Assembly (NCBI GenBank): GCA_947461325.1
Contig: CANHLD010000086.1
Span: 1-7,201, forward strand
Length of the DNA stretch: 7,201 bases
Direction: 5' to 3'
Source of the DNA: Comamonadaceae bacterium
GTDB lineage: Bacteria; Pseudomonadota; Gammaproteobacteria; Burkholderiales; Burkholderiaceae_C
Shown here: piece by piece, positions 5,585 to 7,201 of the stretch
Layout of the letters: every line of letters begins with the position of its first letter
How positions within the stretch are numbered: position 1 is the stretch's first letter
Notes under the pieces: generated by a model
The model's input: the letters and a program-made list of their open reading frames with translations, nothing else
Database searches by the model: none
What the model was told of the DNA's origin: nothing
Program-made: the position numbers and the translations under genes

Positions 5585-7201
5585 TTACTTAAGAGCCTTG
5601 TAACGCATGCGCTTAGGCTTGGCACCTTCCTCACCCAAACGCTTTTTCTTGTCAGATTCATATTCTTGGTAATTGCCGTCAAAAAACGTCCATTGCGAGT
5701 CGCCTTCGCAAGCCAGGATGTGGGTGGCGATGCGGTCAAGGAACCAGCGATCGTGGCTGATCACCATGATGCTGCCTGCGAACTCGAGCAACGCGTCTTC
5801 CAAGGCACGCAAGGTTTCCACGTCCAAATCGTTAGACGGTTCATCCAGCATCAAAACGTTGCCGCCCGCAATGAGGGTTTTGGCCAAATGCAAACGCCCG
5901 CGTTCACCGCCGGAGAGCGTACCCACGCGTTTTTGCTGGTCACCGCCGTTGAAGTTGAAGCGACCGCAGTAAGCGCGGCTCGCCATTTCAAACTTACCCA
6001 CGGTCAGAATATCCAAGCCACCTGACACGTCTTCCCAGACGGTTTTTTCATTCGCTAAGTCGTCGCGGTTTTGGTCGACAAACGCCATCTTGACGGTTTG
6101 GCCGAGTTTGATCTCGCCGCTGTCGGGTTGCTCTTTGCCCGCGATCATGCGGAACAACGTGGATTTACCGGCGCCGTTAGGGCCGATGATGCCAACGATG
6201 GCGCCCGCCGGTACTTTGAAGCTCAGGTTGTCGATCAACACACGATCGCCAAAGGATTTGCTGACATTGGTGAATTCAATCACCTCATGTCCCAAACGCT
6301 CAGCCACGGGAATGAAAATCTCTTGCGTCTCGTTGCGCTTTTGGTATTCGAAATCTGACAACTCTTCGAAGCGCGCAATACGCGCCTTGCTCTTGGCTTG
6401 GCGGCCTTTGGGATTCTGGCGCACCCAATCGAGTTCTTTCTTCAAGGCTTTGGCACGGGCCTCTTCGCCTTTTTGTTCTTTCTCCAAACGGTCCTGCTTT
6501 TGCTCCAGCCAGGTGGTGTAGTTGCCTTTGTACGGAATGCCGTGGCCGCGGTCTAGCTCCAGAATCCATTCGGCGGCGTTGTCCAGGAAATAGCGGTCGT
6601 GGGTGATGGCCACCACGGTGCCGGAGAAACGCGACAAAAACTGTTCAAGCCAATCCACAGACTCGGCGTCCAAGTGGTTGGTCGGCTCGTCGAGCAGCAG
6701 CATGTCGGGTTTGGACAGCAGCAACTGGCACAGCGCAACACGGCGTTTTTCACCGCCGGACAAATGCTCGATCACCGCGTCCCAAGGCGGCAAGCGCAAT
6801 GCATCGGCAGCGATTTCCAACTGGTGATCGCTGTTGTCGCTACCGGCGGCGGCGATGATGGCCTCCAACTGGCCTTGCTCGGCAGCGAGCGCGTCAAAGT
6901 CGGCGTCTTCTTCGGCGTAAGCCGCGTACACCTCTTCGAGCCGTTGCTTGGCGTGAATCACTTCTTCCATGCCGCCTTCGACCGCTTCGCGCACGGTTTG
7001 TTCGGGGCGCAACTTCGGCTCTTGCGGCAGATAACCGATACGCAAGCCGGGCATGGGTTGGGCTTCGCCCTCAATCTCTTTATCGATACCGGCCATGATT
7101 TTCAGCAGCGTGGATTTGCCGGAACCGTTCAAGCCCAACACGCCGATCTTGGCGCCGGGGAAAAAGCTGAGCGAAATGTCTTTCAGGATATGGCGCTTGG
7201 G
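5585..7201 (-). CDS. ettA: ABC-F energy-dependent translational throttle protein EttA, 5' end missing
   Basis: The reading frame continues to the right edge (first in-window codon Pro, PKRHILKDIS), giving 538 residues. Comparison with E. coli EttA (555 residues) suggests about 16 are missing at the N-terminus; the GTG at 7139-7141 is an internal valine codon, not the start. Counting from the edge, ABC1 has Walker A GLNGSGKST 23-31, signature LSGGEKRR 147-154, Walker B MLLLDEP 167-173 (Glu 172) and switch THDR 200-203. The arm insertion is roughly 65-130, and the charged P-site-tRNA-interacting linker roughly 225-300. ABC2 has Walker A GPNGAGKST 340-348, signature LSGGERGR 429-436, Walker B VLMLDEP 449-455 (Glu 454) and SHDR 482-485. 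There are no membrane segments. EttA binds the ribosomal E site and gates the first elongation steps according to ADP/ATP ratio. No GC-rich terminator follows its TAA. The long near-identity to EttA makes resistance-type ABC-F proteins unlikely. Confidence 0.97.
   Translation of the reverse strand, partial: PKRHILKDISLSFFPGAKIGVLGLNGSGKSTLLKIMAGIDKEIEGEAQPMPGLRIGYLPQEPKLRPEQTVREAVEGGMEEVIHAKQRLEEVYAAYAEEDADFDALAAEQGQLEAIIAAAGSDNSDHQLEIAADALRLPPWDAVIEHLSGGEKRRVALCQLLLSKPDMLLLDEPTNHLDAESVDWLEQFLSRFSGTVVAITHDRYFLDNAAEWILELDRGHGIPYKGNYTTWLEQKQDRLEKEQKGEEARAKALKKELDWVRQNPKGRQAKSKARIARFEELSDFEYQKRNETQEIFIPVAERLGHEVIEFTNVSKSFGDRVLIDNLSFKVPAGAIVGIIGPNGAGKSTLFRMIAGKEQPDSGEIKLGQTVKMAFVDQNRDDLANEKTVWEDVSGGLDILTVGKFEMASRAYCGRFNFNGGDQQKRVGTLSGGERGRLHLAKTLIAGGNVLMLDEPSNDLDVETLRALEDALLEFAGSIMVISHDRWFLDRIATHILACEGDSQWTFFDGNYQEYESDKKKRLGEEGAKPKRMRYKALK

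Noticed and set aside
7139..7141. GTG as the start of the ABC-F gene
   Set aside because: The in-frame upstream codons to the edge continue EttA homology (PKRHILKDISLSFFPGAKIG), so the GTG is an internal valine.

Overview
The window looks like a chromosomal segment of an aerobic betaproteobacterium, most probably Burkholderiales/Comamonadaceae. I base this on protein-level resemblance from memory (the EttA sequence, the short MetE-type methionine synthase, and the excisionase-HTH plus receiver regulator) and on moderately GC-rich coding sequence. The genus cannot be fixed from the sequence alone. Six protein genes are clear, and one more is cut by the left edge. No rRNA, tRNA, CRISPR array or insertion sequence was recognised.

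Layout from left to right: (1) on the + strand, the 3' end of an MqsA/YgiT-type antitoxin-like gene (1-291), whose last 17 bases overlap the end of the next gene tail to tail. (2) On the - strand, a probable two-gene unit: a luciferase-like flavin oxidoreductase (1328-2365), then, 24 bases further on, a short core-MetE/MesD-type methionine synthase (275-1303). (3) A 180-base divergent intergenic region with an 8-bp inverted repeat. (4) On the + strand, a small single-domain BLUF blue-light sensor (2546-2956). (5) Convergent with it, an AMP-forming acyl-CoA ligase (2971-4665, - strand). (6) A response regulator with an N-terminal excisionase/MerR-like HTH and a C-terminal receiver (4785-5423, - strand). 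(7) A very AT-rich intergenic region containing a 12-bp perfect inverted repeat. (8) The ABC-F translation factor EttA (5585 to beyond the right edge, - strand).

Most of this is ordinary housekeeping and accessory gene content. The best lead is the methionine synthase. It belongs to the folate-independent, oxygen-requiring MesD-like group, which is described as needing the DUF1852 partner MesX. Here its immediate upstream partner is a flavin monooxygenase-like gene and no DUF1852 gene is in the window. A flavin-based light sensor is transcribed divergently from that pair. Secondary leads are the orphan HTH-receiver regulator next to its AT-rich, repeat-bearing upstream region, and a strong hairpin embedded in the convergent overlap at the left end. 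No obvious defence system or mobile element was found.
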